64,000 bases of DNA from Conexibacter woesei Iso977N (lineage in GTDB: Bacteria > Actinomycetota > Thermoleophilia > Solirubrobacterales > Solirubrobacteraceae): contig NZ_AUKG01000001.1 in assembly GCF_000424625.1 (NCBI RefSeq), positions 310,001 to 374,000 of the forward strand, written 5' to 3'. Of this stretch, positions 34,518-42,842 are shown one piece after another (position 1 is the stretch's first letter; each line of letters opens with the position of its first letter). The notes beneath the pieces were generated by a model, which saw only the letters and a program-made list of their open reading frames with translations, did not search any database and was not told the origin of the DNA. Made by a program: the position numbers and the translations under genes.

Positions 34518-36493
34518 GCCGAACCGACCTGATGGCCTTGACGGGCGAGGACCTCGTCCTGCTGGCCAACCGCGGTGTCGTCCGGCGCGCCGAACGCGAG
34601 GTCGCGGCGGGCGCGGAGCTCGAGGTCGCCGAGGACGAGGCGGGGACCGTCACGGTGACCGGCGCCGACGCGACGACGACGCTGCCGGCGGGGGCGCGGC
34701 TGGAGGACTCGCGCTGCACGTGCGCGGCGGCCGGGCTGTGCCGGCACGTGGTCCGGGCGGTGCTGGCCTACCAGGCCGCGGACAACGGTGCAGCGAGCGC
34801 CGCCGTCGGCGCGGCCGACGCCGCGTGGGACCCCGGCGCGATCGGTGACGAGGTGCTGGACGCCCACGTCCCCAGGGCCACCCGCGCCCGGGCGCGCACC
34901 CGGGCGAAGACCGGCGTCGCGGTGTCGCCCACGCGATCGGCCAGGCCGCTCGCGCAGATCCACGACGACGACGTGGTCGTGCGCTTCCTGGTCCCCGGCG
35001 ACCTCAGCTACGCGCGTTGCTCCTGCGCGCAGCCGGCGCCGTGCGAGCACGCGGTCCTCGCGGTGCTCGCGTTCCGCGCGCTGCCGGACGGCGCCGACGC
35101 CGGGCTGGTGGAGCTCGGCTCGCCGCCGCCGGTCGATGCGAGGGCGCGCGCCGAGGTCGAAGACGCGGTGGCGCTGGTCGCCGAGGCCGGCGTCGCCTCT
35201 GGCCGCCAAGGGACGGTCCGCGTCCTGGAGCACGCGTCCGCCCACGCACGGGACGCCGGCTGGGCGTGGCCGGCGGCGGCGCTGGACGACCTGGCCGAGG
35301 CATGCCGCCGCCACGCCGCGGCCGACCCGGCGTTCGCGCCTGCCGAGGTCCCGCGCCTGGCCGGCGAGGTCCTTGCGCGCCTGGACGCGATCGCCGGCGG
35401 CACGGTGCCGCGCGGGGTCGTCGCGGGCGGGCCGCGGCGCGCCGACGTCGAGGTGCGCGGCGGCCTGCTGATCGGGCTGGGGACGCGGGTGCGCCGCGCC
35501 GGCGCGACGTCGCATATCGACGCGTTGATGTACGACACCAACAACGCGCGCGTCGTCGCGATCGGGCGCAGCCTCGCCGACGGCGACGGAGGTCCCATGC
35601 CGTTCGCCCGCCTGGCCGCGGGGTCGGTCCGCAAGGGCATCACCTACGCCGACCTCGGTCGCGGCCAGCTCGTGGCCACCGGCGCCAGGATCTCGGCCGG
35701 CGGCCGGGTGTCTCTCGGACGGCGCCCCGCGTCGTCGAGCCCGCAGCGGCTGGACTGGGCGACGTCGCTCGGTGGTCTCGTCGCGGAGTCGTTCGCGGAG
35801 GCGCGGGCGCTCTCGTCCCACAGGCTCCCGCCCGCGCTGGCCGCCCGGACGCCGGCGGAGAGCTTCGCGGTCGTCGCCGTCGAAGGGGTCCAAGACGCCG
35901 GGTGGGACCCAGCCGAGCACGCGGTCGTCGCGACGCTGCACGACGGCGCAGGCGGCACCGCGACGATGGTGCACCCCTACACCGCGCCGGGCGCCGCCGG
36001 CGTCGAAGCGCTGCTGGCCGGCCTGGACCACGCGGCTGCCGTGCGCTTCGTCGCCGGCTACCTCACGAGGTCCGGGCTGCGGCCCACGGCCGTCGTGGTT
36101 GAGGACGACGCCGGGCAGCGCACGATGCTCCAGCCCTGGGTCGACGCGGCCGGCGCGCCCGCCACCGACCGCTCGGCGCTCCTCGACACGGAGCCCACGA
36201 CGGTGCTCACCGAGCTTTCCGGCGCTCTCGCCGACCTCCTCACCGCCGGCGTCGCCCGGCCCGACGCCCTGACCCGGGACCGCTGGGCCGACCTCACCGA
36301 GCGCCTCGACGGCGCCGGAAGCACCGTGCTCCTCCGGCCTGTCCGCACCCTCTCCGAAGCCCTCGGCCGCTCCCTGCGCGCTCCACACGATGCGACCTCT
36401 GACGCCGTCGATGCCGCCCTCAAGCTCGCCGTCCTGCTCGCCGTCGCCGATGGGCTCGACACGTACACCGACACGGCTTCAAGTTCGCCGTAG
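34514..36493 (+). CDS. SWIM zinc-finger protein (YehQ-like)
   Basis: 659 residues from GTG 34514. A SWIM motif CxCxnCxH is formed by C68, C70, C76 and H78 (CTCAAAGLCRHVV). A second CxC...CxH set lies at C169, C171, C177 and H179 (CSCAQPAPCEHAV), so two zinc-binding units are likely. The remaining 450 residues are mixed alpha/beta with no named domain. SWIM fingers bind DNA or protein. Size and double finger match E. coli YehQ. It is the last gene of the operon; a repeat-bearing gap follows. Confidence 0.85.
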   Translation: MSRTDLMALTGEDLVLLANRGVVRRAEREVAAGAELEVAEDEAGTVTVTGADATTTLPAGARLEDSRCTCAAAGLCRHVVRAVLAYQAADNGAASAAVGAADAAWDPGAIGDEVLDAHVPRATRARARTRAKTGVAVSPTRSARPLAQIHDDDVVVRFLVPGDLSYARCSCAQPAPCEHAVLAVLAFRALPDGADAGLVELGSPPPVDARARAEVEDAVALVAEAGVASGRQGTVRVLEHASAHARDAGWAWPAAALDDLAEACRRHAAADPAFAPAEVPRLAGEVLARLDAIAGGTVPRGVVAGGPRRADVEVRGGLLIGLGTRVRRAGATSHIDALMYDTNNARVVAIGRSLADGDGGPMPFARLAAGSVRKGITYADLGRGQLVATGARISAGGRVSLGRRPASSSPQRLDWATSLGGLVAESFAEARALSSHRLPPALAARTPAESFAVVAVEGVQDAGWDPAEHAVVATLHDGAGGTATMVHPYTAPGAAGVEALLAGLDHAAAVRFVAGYLTRSGLRPTAVVVEDDAGQRTMLQPWVDAAGAPATDRSALLDTEPTTVLTELSGALADLLTAGVARPDALTRDRWADLTERLDGAGSTVLLRPVRTLSEALGRSLRAPHDATSDAVDAALKLAVLLAVADGLDTYTDTASSSP

Positions 36494-36540
36494 AGCTCCT
36501 CGCTCAGCCGGTCAAACAATCTCCCGCCCAGCGCCGCTCT

Positions 36541-36565
36541 AGGCACTGGAACGGCGCCAGTGCCT
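36541..36565. repeat. Dispersed palindrome AGGCACTGG...CCAGTGCCT
   Basis: A 9-bp stem AGGCACTGG (36541-36549) pairs with CCAGTGCCT (36557-36565) over a 7-base loop, 47 bases after the SWIM gene. The same arms recur at 47525-47546 and 48191-48216, and half-copies at about 47776, 53664 and 61220. In this position it may end transcription of the five-gene operon. Confidence 0.6.
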
Positions 36566-36634
36566 GGATCGCCCGGAATGATCACTAATCGGCTGGTATC
36601 CGAGTCCAGAACTGGAAACAGGGTCGCCGGGAAA

Positions 36635-36690
36635 CCCCTGCAAATCGGTCGCTTTGATGGCGCAGGCTTCTTGCATCGCACTCGGGAGGT
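36635..36690. repeat. Dispersed repeat module matching 47617-47673
   Basis: A 22-base stretch (36660-36681, beginning GCGCAGGCTTCTTGCATC) is identical to 47642-47663, and flanking bases (ctgcaaa-cgg-cgctt before; ggaggtc after) also match. In the second copy it runs into the 3' end of a tRNA gene; here it does not. The rest of the gap 36494-36961 shows no gene. Confidence 0.55.
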
Positions 36691-36961
36691 CATAGACCTC
36701 GAAGAAGTGCCGATTTCCAGGAACTTCTCGTCAAGATCGAGTGCCCTCTTGGAGATTGTCCAAGAGGTCGCGCACACCAGAACGAGCGCGTTCGTTCGAG
36801 GATTGCCTAGCGATCAGGGCGTCCCGCGATAACGCGGTATTTCGGAGCGCCGCGGCGACCAAACCGATCGTTTGACTCCGAGCCCGGCGCCCGTACCGAC
36901 GTCATCCCGACCGCGGTCAAGGCCACAGCCCGAGCGTCGCTGTGGTCATCAGGCGACCGAC

Positions 36962-36990
36962 GCGGCCGGGAGCGTTGTGCTCCCGGCCGC
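36962..36990 (-). terminator. Terminator hairpin of the quinone oxidoreductase gene
   Basis: A perfect 12-bp stem GCGGCCGGGAGC (36962-36973, pairing with 36979-36990) with a 5-base loop, eight bases after the leftward stop codon. It has no U-tract. Confidence 0.65.
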
Positions 36991-36997
36991 CCGATGT

Positions 36998-37978
36998 CTA
37001 ACCCGTCGCCAGGATCAACCGCCCCGTGTTCGTGCGCGCTTCCAGATGCCGGTGGGCCTCGGCCGCCTGCGCAAGCGCGAGCGTCTGGATCGGCACGCTG
37101 ATGGTGCCGTCGGCGACCAGCGGCGAGACGGCGTCGAGGGCCGGCTGCGCCCGGGTGGGGTCGGTCTGGAGGAACGTGCCGACGACGAAGCCGGTGGCGC
37201 CGACGCTGCGGCCCCAGAGGTCGTCACCGGTGAACGGCTGGTCTGGGTTGGGGCTGGCGTGGCCCATGATCAGCAGCCGGCCCTCGGGCGCGAGGACGTC
37301 GAGGCTGGCCTTGCGCAGCTCGCCGCCCACGGGATCGACGATGATCGCGACCTGCTCGCCGTCCAGCCCGTCCGGGAACTGGTCGCCGCGGATCACCTTG
37401 TCGTGGCCGAGCGCGAGCGCAGCCTCGACGTGCGCGTCGGCGACGACCGTGCCGATCAGCCGCTCGGCGCCGAGCGCGCGGGCGACGGCCGGGAACGCGG
37501 CGGCCAGCCCGCCGGTCGCGCCGTGGACCAGCACGGTCTCCCCGCCCCGGATCGACACGGCGTGCGTGAGCGCGAGGTGCGCGGTCACCGCGTTGGGGAG
37601 TGAGGCGAGCGCCTGGTCGGTCTCGACGTCGACGCCCTCCAGCGAGACGGTGCGCGCCGCGTCGGCGAGCGCCACGGTCGCGTAGCCGCCCAGCTCGACG
37701 AGCGACAGGGTGACGACGCGCTCGCCGACCCGGAACTGCTCGACGCCGGCGCCGAGCTCGCGCACGAGGCCGGCGACCTCGATGCCGGGCACGAACGGCG
37801 GGGGCGGGAAGCGGTCGTCGTCGGCGTGGTCGCCGCGGCGGAAGATGACGTCGATCATCCCCACGGCGGCGTGGGTGACGTCGATGGCGATCTGCCCGGG
37901 CCCCGGACGGGGATCGGGAAGCTCGGCCTCGGTGAGGACGTCGGGATCGCCGAACCGGCTGATGGTGATGGCGTGCAT
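36998..37978 (-). CDS. Zinc-free MDR-family NADPH:quinone oxidoreductase
   Basis: 326 residues from ATG 37978, with AAGGAG upstream. GroES-like N-terminal domain (FVPGIEVAGLVRELGAGVEQFRVGERVV, about 60-90) and a Rossmann domain with NADPH-binding motif VLVHGATGGLAAAF (about 147-160). The structural- and catalytic-zinc Cys residues of alcohol dehydrogenases are absent, so a quinone oxidoreductase/enone reductase activity is expected. The last residues EAHRHLEARTNTGRLILATG are typical of the family C-terminus. It lies 32 bases after the aldehyde dehydrogenase gene on the same strand, so the two probably work together in detoxifying reactive carbonyls. Confidence 0.85.
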   Translation of the reverse strand: MHAITISRFGDPDVLTEAELPDPRPGPGQIAIDVTHAAVGMIDVIFRRGDHADDDRFPPPPFVPGIEVAGLVRELGAGVEQFRVGERVVTLSLVELGGYATVALADAARTVSLEGVDVETDQALASLPNAVTAHLALTHAVSIRGGETVLVHGATGGLAAAFPAVARALGAERLIGTVVADAHVEAALALGHDKVIRGDQFPDGLDGEQVAIIVDPVGGELRKASLDVLAPEGRLLIMGHASPNPDQPFTGDDLWGRSVGATGFVVGTFLQTDPTRAQPALDAVSPLVADGTISVPIQTLALAQAAEAHRHLEARTNTGRLILATG

Positions 37979-38010
37979 GCTGTGAGGCTCCTTGTGTGGG
38001 CGTTGTTGGG

Positions 38011-39426
38011 TTACTTGCTGAAGACGGTCTGGGTCTCGAGGTACGCGGCGATGCCGTAGCGGCCGAACTCCCGGCCGATCCCCGACAACTTGAAGCCGCC
38101 GAAGGGCGCATCGGGCGCGTCGATGACCTCGTTGACCATCACCCGCCCGGAGCGGATCCGACGGGCCACCGCGCGACCGTGCTCGACGTCGCCGGTGGCG
38201 ACGTAGCCGTGCAGGCCGTAGGGCGAGTCGTTGGCGATCGCGATCGCCTCGTCCTCGTCGCGGTAGGTGATCAGCGTGAGCACCGGGCCGAAGATCTCCT
38301 CCTGCGCGATGGTCATGTCGTTGGTCGCGGCGAACAGCGTCGGCTTGACGTAGTTGCCGTCGCCCAGTCCCTCGGGGCGCCCCTCCCCGCCGGCCAGCAG
38401 CTCGGCGCCCTCCGCGATGCCCGTGCGGATGTAGCCCTGGATGGTTTCGTACTGGTCCTCGTCGAGGACTGGGCCGACCACGGTGGCGTCGTCGTGCGGG
38501 TCGCCGACGTTGATCGCCGCGATCCCCGCGACGAGCGCCTCCCGGATCTCGTCGATCCGGCTCTCCGGCGCCAGGATCCGGGTCCCGGCGATGCACGCCT
38601 GGCCGTTGTTGAACAACCCGGCCCGGAGCGCGAACGGCACGGCCTGGGCGAGGTCGGCGTCTTCGAGGATGATCGTCGGCGACTTGCCGCCGAGCTCCAG
38701 GGTGACGCGCTTCATGGTCTCGATCCCGTTGCGCGCGATCGCCTTGCCGGTGGCGGTCGAGCCGGTGAGCGAGACCTTGTCGACGTGCGGATGGCCGGTG
38801 AGCACGTTGCCGACGGGCTGGCCGCGGCCGAAGACGAGGTTGATCACGCCGTGGGGCAGGCCGGCTTCGCTGATGGCCTGCATCACCGGCCAGGCCTGCC
38901 AGATGCCGCGCTCGCTGGGCTTGAGCACGACCGTGCAGCCGGCCGCGAGTGCGACGCTGGCCTTCATCGCCATGAACCAGCTGGCGCCGTTCCACGGGGT
39001 GATCAGGACGGCGACGCCGACCGGGACGTAGTTGACGGTGGCGTGGCCGACCTGCTCGGTGAACGTGTCCTCGGTGACGAGCTTCTGCGCCTCGACGAAC
39101 CAGTCGCGCGACTGGTCGACGATGTAGGCGGCCGTCGGCCGCGTCGTCCCGAACTCCTCGACCAGCCCGAGGATCATGTCCTCGCGCCGGTTCTCGAAGG
39201 CGTCGGCGAGCTTCTGCAGGTAGCCGCGTCGCTCCTCGAGGCTGGTCGCCGACCAGCCGGGCAGCGCGCGCTTGGCCGCCGCGACGGCCTGCTCGGCGTC
39301 GACCTCGTCGCCGAGGACCGCCTCGGCGATCTGCTCCCGGGTGATCGCGCTGTTGACGGCGTACACGTCGCTGCCGTGCGACGGCACGAGCTTCCCGTCG
39401 ATGAACTGCTGATCCAGGACTTGCAT
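38011..39426 (-). CDS. NAD(P)-dependent aldehyde dehydrogenase
   Basis: 471 residues of the ALDH superfamily. Signatures in order: ITPWNGASWFMAMKASVALAAGCTVVLKPSE (cofactor cleft), LTGSTATGKAI, LELGGKSP with general base Glu244, NNGQACIAGTR with nucleophile Cys278, and EEIFGPVLTLITY. The length is normal. The substrate cannot be told from sequence. It heads a leftward pair with the quinone oxidoreductase. Confidence 0.9.
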   Translation of the reverse strand: MQVLDQQFIDGKLVPSHGSDVYAVNSAITREQIAEAVLGDEVDAEQAVAAAKRALPGWSATSLEERRGYLQKLADAFENRREDMILGLVEEFGTTRPTAAYIVDQSRDWFVEAQKLVTEDTFTEQVGHATVNYVPVGVAVLITPWNGASWFMAMKASVALAAGCTVVLKPSERGIWQAWPVMQAISEAGLPHGVINLVFGRGQPVGNVLTGHPHVDKVSLTGSTATGKAIARNGIETMKRVTLELGGKSPTIILEDADLAQAVPFALRAGLFNNGQACIAGTRILAPESRIDEIREALVAGIAAINVGDPHDDATVVGPVLDEDQYETIQGYIRTGIAEGAELLAGGEGRPEGLGDGNYVKPTLFAATNDMTIAQEEIFGPVLTLITYRDEDEAIAIANDSPYGLHGYVATGDVEHGRAVARRIRSGRVMVNEVIDAPDAPFGGFKLSGIGREFGRYGIAAYLETQTVFSK

Positions 39427-39512
39427 TGTTCGGCCTTTCCGCTTGTTGTGGAGTTGACCGCTACAACGTCCCAGCCGCGGCGCGCCATCGCGCCTGGCAG
39501 ATGCCCTGGACT

Positions 39513-40103
39513 TCAGGCGACGGGCAACCAGGCCCGGACGACGGTGCCGTCGACCGCGAGCCGGCCGCCGTTCGCCGTGAGGCGATCGCGGAGCGCGGCG
39601 AGCCCGGGTCCCGCGAGCAGGTGGCGACCGCCGTCGCCGCCGCGCACCTCAACCTCCAGGACGCCGTCGGCGACGCGGGCCCGGACCCGCACGCGCGTGA
39701 CGGCGCCGGCCAGCGCCTCGGCGACGACGAGGTAGGCCGTGGTCTCCAGGCTTCGGTCGTCCAAGCGCGGGACGGCGATGTCGATGTCGACCGCGACGCC
39801 GAGTTCCGCGGCGAGCGAGTCGACGCCGGCCCGGAGGCCTTCGCGCCCGAGCGCCGACGGCATGATCGCGTGGACGACCGCGCGCAGCTCGGCGAGCCCG
39901 CGTTGGGCGTGGGTCAGCGCCTCGTCGACCAGCGTGACCGCGGGCCCGTCCTGCTCGCCGAGCGCTGCCCTGGCCAGCTTCAGCGTGATGACGGTCTGCA
40001 CGAGGCGCTGCTGCGCGCCGTCGTGGAGGCGTCGCTGCAACCGGCGGCCCTGCGCGTCGGAGGCCGCGACCAGCCGGCGCCCGAGCGCGGCGTCGCCGGT
40101 CAC
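39513..40103 (-). CDS. Short histidine-kinase-like protein with degenerate ATP site
   Basis: 196 residues. The HisKA_3 dimerisation helix keeps the phospho-acceptor His27 (RRLQRRLHDGAQQRLVQTVITLKLA). The ATPase domain (about 100-190) aligns with that of the GAF kinase at 43036-45486. Where that kinase has EALTNVVKHA and DDGVGG, this one has EALAGAVTRV and RGGDGGRH, so the N-box Asn and G1-box Asp are missing. ATP binding is therefore doubtful, though phosphate transfer from another kinase is possible. No sensor domain is present. Its start overlaps the response-regulator stop by four bases. Confidence 0.75.
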   Translation of the reverse strand: MTGDAALGRRLVAASDAQGRRLQRRLHDGAQQRLVQTVITLKLARAALGEQDGPAVTLVDEALTHAQRGLAELRAVVHAIMPSALGREGLRAGVDSLAAELGVAVDIDIAVPRLDDRSLETTAYLVVAEALAGAVTRVRVRARVADGVLEVEVRGGDGGRHLLAGPGLAALRDRLTANGGRLAVDGTVVRAWLPVA

Positions 40104-40807
40104 CGCGCCGCGCCGCTGCGGACGTAGGCGAGCACCGCGTGCACCCGGCGATGCTCACTGCTCACCATCCCGATCTCCAGCTTGCGCAGGATCGCGGTGA
40201 CGTGCTTCTCGACGGCCGCCTCGGTGACGCTCAGCGCGCTGCCGATCCCGGTGTTGGACTTGCCCTCGGCCATCACGCCGAGCACCTCGAGCTCGCGTGG
40301 CGTGAGCCGGGCGAGCGGATCGTCGCCGCCGCGGCGGCCGAGCATCCGGCTGACGACCTCGGGGTCCAGCGCGCTGCCGCCTGCGGCCACGCGGCGGACG
40401 GCGTCCACGAAGGCGCTGACGTCCCCCACCCGCTCCTTGAGCAGGTAGCCGACGCCCTCGGCGCGCTCGCCGATCAGCTGCAGCGCGTAGCCGGCCTCGT
40501 AGAACTGCGACAGCACGAGCACGCCGGTCTCGGGCATCCGGCGGCGGACCTCGATCGCCGCGAGCAGCCCGTCGTCCTCATGGCGCGGCGGCATCTGGAC
40601 GTCGACGATGACCACGTCGGGCTTGTGCGCGAACGCCTTGCGCAACAGGTCCTCGGCGTCGCCGGCCTGGGCGACGACGTCGAACCCGGCCTCGGCCAGG
40701 AGGCGCGCCATGCCCTCGCGCAGCAGGACGTCGTCCTCGGCGAGGACCACGCGCAGCGTGGTGGCGGCATCGCGCGAGAACCGCACAGCGCCGTTGCTCG
40801 TCCGCAT
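40100..40807 (-). CDS. NarL/LuxR-type response regulator
   Basis: 235 residues from ATG 40807. The receiver domain (about 17-135) has the acidic pair E24-D25-D26 and phospho-acceptor Asp69 (VVIVDVQMPP). The C-terminal LuxR HTH (about 165-230) reads LARLTPRELEVLGVMAEGKSNTGIGSALSVTEAAVEKHVTAILRKLEI. It is cotranscribed with the degenerate kinase. Its promoter lies in the divergent gap to a TetR gene and contains two copies of a palindrome, so TetR control is likely. Confidence 0.85.
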   Translation of the reverse strand: MRTSNGAVRFSRDAATTLRVVLAEDDVLLREGMARLLAEAGFDVVAQAGDAEDLLRKAFAHKPDVVIVDVQMPPRHEDDGLLAAIEVRRRMPETGVLVLSQFYEAGYALQLIGERAEGVGYLLKERVGDVSAFVDAVRRVAAGGSALDPEVVSRMLGRRGGDDPLARLTPRELEVLGVMAEGKSNTGIGSALSVTEAAVEKHVTAILRKLEIGMVSSEHRRVHAVLAYVRSGAAR

Positions 40808-40833
40808 GTCGCAGCCCACCTTCCTGAAGGTAA

Positions 40834-40848
40834 CGCACAAGCAGTGCG
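40834..40848. promoter_or_regulatory. TetR operator candidate 1 (CGCAC-N5-GTGCG)
   Basis: CGCAC AAGCA GTGCG lies 27 bases upstream of the response-regulator start, on the leftward promoter. An identical arm pair occurs 53 bases to the right at 40887-40901. Confidence 0.6.
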
Positions 40849-40886
40849 ATAGGCCGACAGTAGCGCGGAGCGGGCCGCAACGCAAG

Positions 40887-40901
40887 CGCACATCCTGTGC
40901 G
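40887..40901. promoter_or_regulatory. TetR operator candidate 2 (CGCAC-N5-GTGCG)
   Basis: CGCAC ATCCT GTGCG ends five bases before the TetR start codon. With site 1 it forms a pair centred 53 bases apart. The outer sequence GGTAACGCACA (40829-40839) is also repeated in inverted form at 40896-40906. Confidence 0.6.
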
Positions 40902-40906
40902 TTACC

Positions 40907-41566
40907 GTGCGGCGCGTGGATTACTACCAGCGCGCACGCTCCCCGGAGCGCAAGGCCGAGCGCGCCCAGGCGCTTGTCGAGGCCGCCCGCGAGCTAGCGA
41001 CCGAGCGCGGGGTGCGGAGCGTGACGCTGACGGCGATCGCCGGTCGCGCCGGACTGCACCACTCAGCGATGCGGCGCTACTTCAGCTCGCACAAGGAGGT
41101 GCTGCTGCGCCTCGCCGGCGAGGGCTGGACGGACTTCGCTGCGACCGTCCGCGCCGACCTCGCCGCAAAGGACCAGGTCGACGCCGCAGGACTCGCGGGC
41201 ACGCTCGTCGGCGGGCTGGTTCGGGATCCGCTGTTCTGCGATCTCCTCGGCAACTCCCGCAACCTCGAAGAGGACGTCGACATCGCCTACGTCCGCGAGT
41301 TCCAGCACATCGGCCTCGTCGCGGTCGAGGACCTGGTCGCGTCGATGACGCAGGCGATGCCCGCCCTCAGCGCGGCCGGCGCGATCGACATGGTGGCGGC
41401 CGTGCACAGCGTCGCCGGGACGCGGTGGCAGGTCACCCACCCGCCCGAGCAACTCGCCCGCCTCTACGACGACGACCCCGACCTCAAGGCGCTGGCCGGG
41501 GAGTTCGTCCCGTCGGTCACCCGGCTGCTCACCGCCGTCGGCATCGGGCTCACCGCGCCGGGCTGA
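40907..41566 (+). CDS. TetR-family regulator
   Basis: 219 residues from GTG 40907 (GTG 40916, VDYYQRARS, is possible). The TetR HTH (about 18-65) reads RAQALVEAARELATERGVRSVTLTAIAGRAGLHHSAMRRYFSSHKEVLLRL. The C-terminal ligand domain is all helical. A pair of CGCAC-N5-GTGCG palindromes fills the gap to the divergent response-regulator gene, and one adjoins this start, so autoregulation and control of the neighbour are likely. Ligand unknown. Confidence 0.85.
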   Translation: MRRVDYYQRARSPERKAERAQALVEAARELATERGVRSVTLTAIAGRAGLHHSAMRRYFSSHKEVLLRLAGEGWTDFAATVRADLAAKDQVDAAGLAGTLVGGLVRDPLFCDLLGNSRNLEEDVDIAYVREFQHIGLVAVEDLVASMTQAMPALSAAGAIDMVAAVHSVAGTRWQVTHPPEQLARLYDDDPDLKALAGEFVPSVTRLLTAVGIGLTAPG

Positions 41567-41575
41567 GCGGCGTGC

Positions 41576-41935
41576 TCAGCCGCCCTCGATCAACCGCCGC
41601 AACAGCGCACCCGGCAGGTCGTCTTTGGGGACGAACCCGACCGCGCCCGCGCGCAAGGACGCCGGTCCGTTGACCGGGTCGGAGTCCGACGAGATCAGCA
41701 CGACGCGCGGCGCAGACGGCAGCGCGGCGAGCGCGACGGTCAGCGCGAACCCGTCGCCGTCGGGCAGGCCGATGTCGGCGAGCACGACATCCGGCCCCAG
41801 GTCCGAGGCCCTCGCGACGGCCTCGGCGAACGTCCCCGCCTCGCCGACCACGACGTGGCCCCAGGACGCCAGGACGCGGGCGGCCAGGTGTCGGAAGGAG
41901 GCGTCGTCGTCGACGACGAGGACCGTACGGGCCAT
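41576..41935 (-). CDS. Stand-alone response-regulator receiver protein
   Basis: 119 residues from ATG 41935 (MARTVLVVDDDASF). A complete CheY-like receiver: acidic pocket DDD at 9-11, phospho-acceptor Asp in VVLADIGLPDGDGF, Ser in VLISSDSD, and Lys in GFVPKDDLP. No output domain follows, so it must act through a partner, or as a phosphate sink for a kinase such as the one at 43036-45486. It is convergent with the TetR gene and divergent from the LuxR-type gene. Confidence 0.8.
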   Translation of the reverse strand: MARTVLVVDDDASFRHLAARVLASWGHVVVGEAGTFAEAVARASDLGPDVVLADIGLPDGDGFALTVALAALPSAPRVVLISSDSDPVNGPASLRAGAVGFVPKDDLPGALLRRLIEGG

Positions 41936-42068
41936 CAGGCGTCGATGCTCGCAGACGTCGGACGCGGCGATGGTGGGGCCACCCATAGCATCGCCCGGGG
42001 AGGTCGCCGCCGTGATCGTCTGGCTCGTGGGGATGGGCACCGCGGCGTTTCGCCGGGATCGTGCTCCC

Positions 42069-42842
42069 ATGTCCATCGCAACGCTCCATCTCCACGATCG
42101 TGCAGCGCCGCTGACCGAAGGCTCGGCGCTCGTTCTCCACGCTGCGGCCGCCTTCTACAACGGCCTAGGCCACTACGAGCAGGCGCTGCGAGCGGCGGAG
42201 CTGGCCGCCGCACATCCGGACGGCTGGGGGGACACGGCGCTGCTCGTGCTCCCGGAGCTGGTCGAGGCGGCCAGCCGCTGCGGCGAGGCCGAGCGGGCCC
42301 TCGGAGCGCTGGAGCGGCTCGCGCGGCTGGCGCAAGCTGGCGGCACCGACGCGGATCTCGGGATGGAGGCTCGCTCGCGGGCCCTGGTCGATGCCGGGCC
42401 GGCCGCCGAGGGTCTCTACCGCGAGGCCATCCGGCGGCTCGGGGACGCGCGGATGCCGATGGCGCTGGCCCGCGGCCATCTGCTCTTCGGTGAGTGGCTG
42501 CGCCGCGAGGGCCGGCGGGTGGATGCCCGGGTCCAGCTGCGCACCGCGCAGCGGATGCTGAGCGAGCTGGGCCTTGAGGACTTCGCCGCCCGCGCCCGTC
42601 GCGAGCTTTCGGCCACCGGGGAGACCGCGCGCAAGCGCACGACGGAGGGCGACTACGCCCTCACCGCCCAGGAGGCCCGGATCGCGCGGCTCGCCGGCGA
42701 CGGCCACACCAACCCTGAGATCGGCCGCGAGCTGTTCCTCAGCCCGCGCACGGTCGAATGGCACCTGCGCAAGGTCTTCTTCAAGCTCGACATCGGCTCC
42801 CGCAGGCAGCTGCGCGACGCGCCGCTGGAGCGCGTGGCATGA
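42069..42842 (+). CDS. LuxR-type regulator resembling the C-terminal third of a LAL (MalT-like) protein
   Basis: 257 residues from ATG 42069. Residues about 15-180 are TPR-like helices (LHAAAAFYNGLGHYEQALRAAELAAAHPDGWGDTALLVLPELVEAASRCG) of the sort seen just before the HTH in large ATP-binding LuxR regulators. The LuxR HTH is intact at about 190-250 (YALTAQEARIARLAGDGHTNPEIGRELFLSPRTVEWHLRKVFFKLDI). The N-terminal ATPase and most TPRs of a typical protein of about 900 residues are absent and not visible upstream. It may be a functional short regulator or a relic. The next small gene overlaps it by four bases. Confidence 0.8.
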   Translation: MSIATLHLHDRAAPLTEGSALVLHAAAAFYNGLGHYEQALRAAELAAAHPDGWGDTALLVLPELVEAASRCGEAERALGALERLARLAQAGGTDADLGMEARSRALVDAGPAAEGLYREAIRRLGDARMPMALARGHLLFGEWLRREGRRVDARVQLRTAQRMLSELGLEDFAARARRELSATGETARKRTTEGDYALTAQEARIARLAGDGHTNPEIGRELFLSPRTVEWHLRKVFFKLDIGSRRQLRDAPLERVA

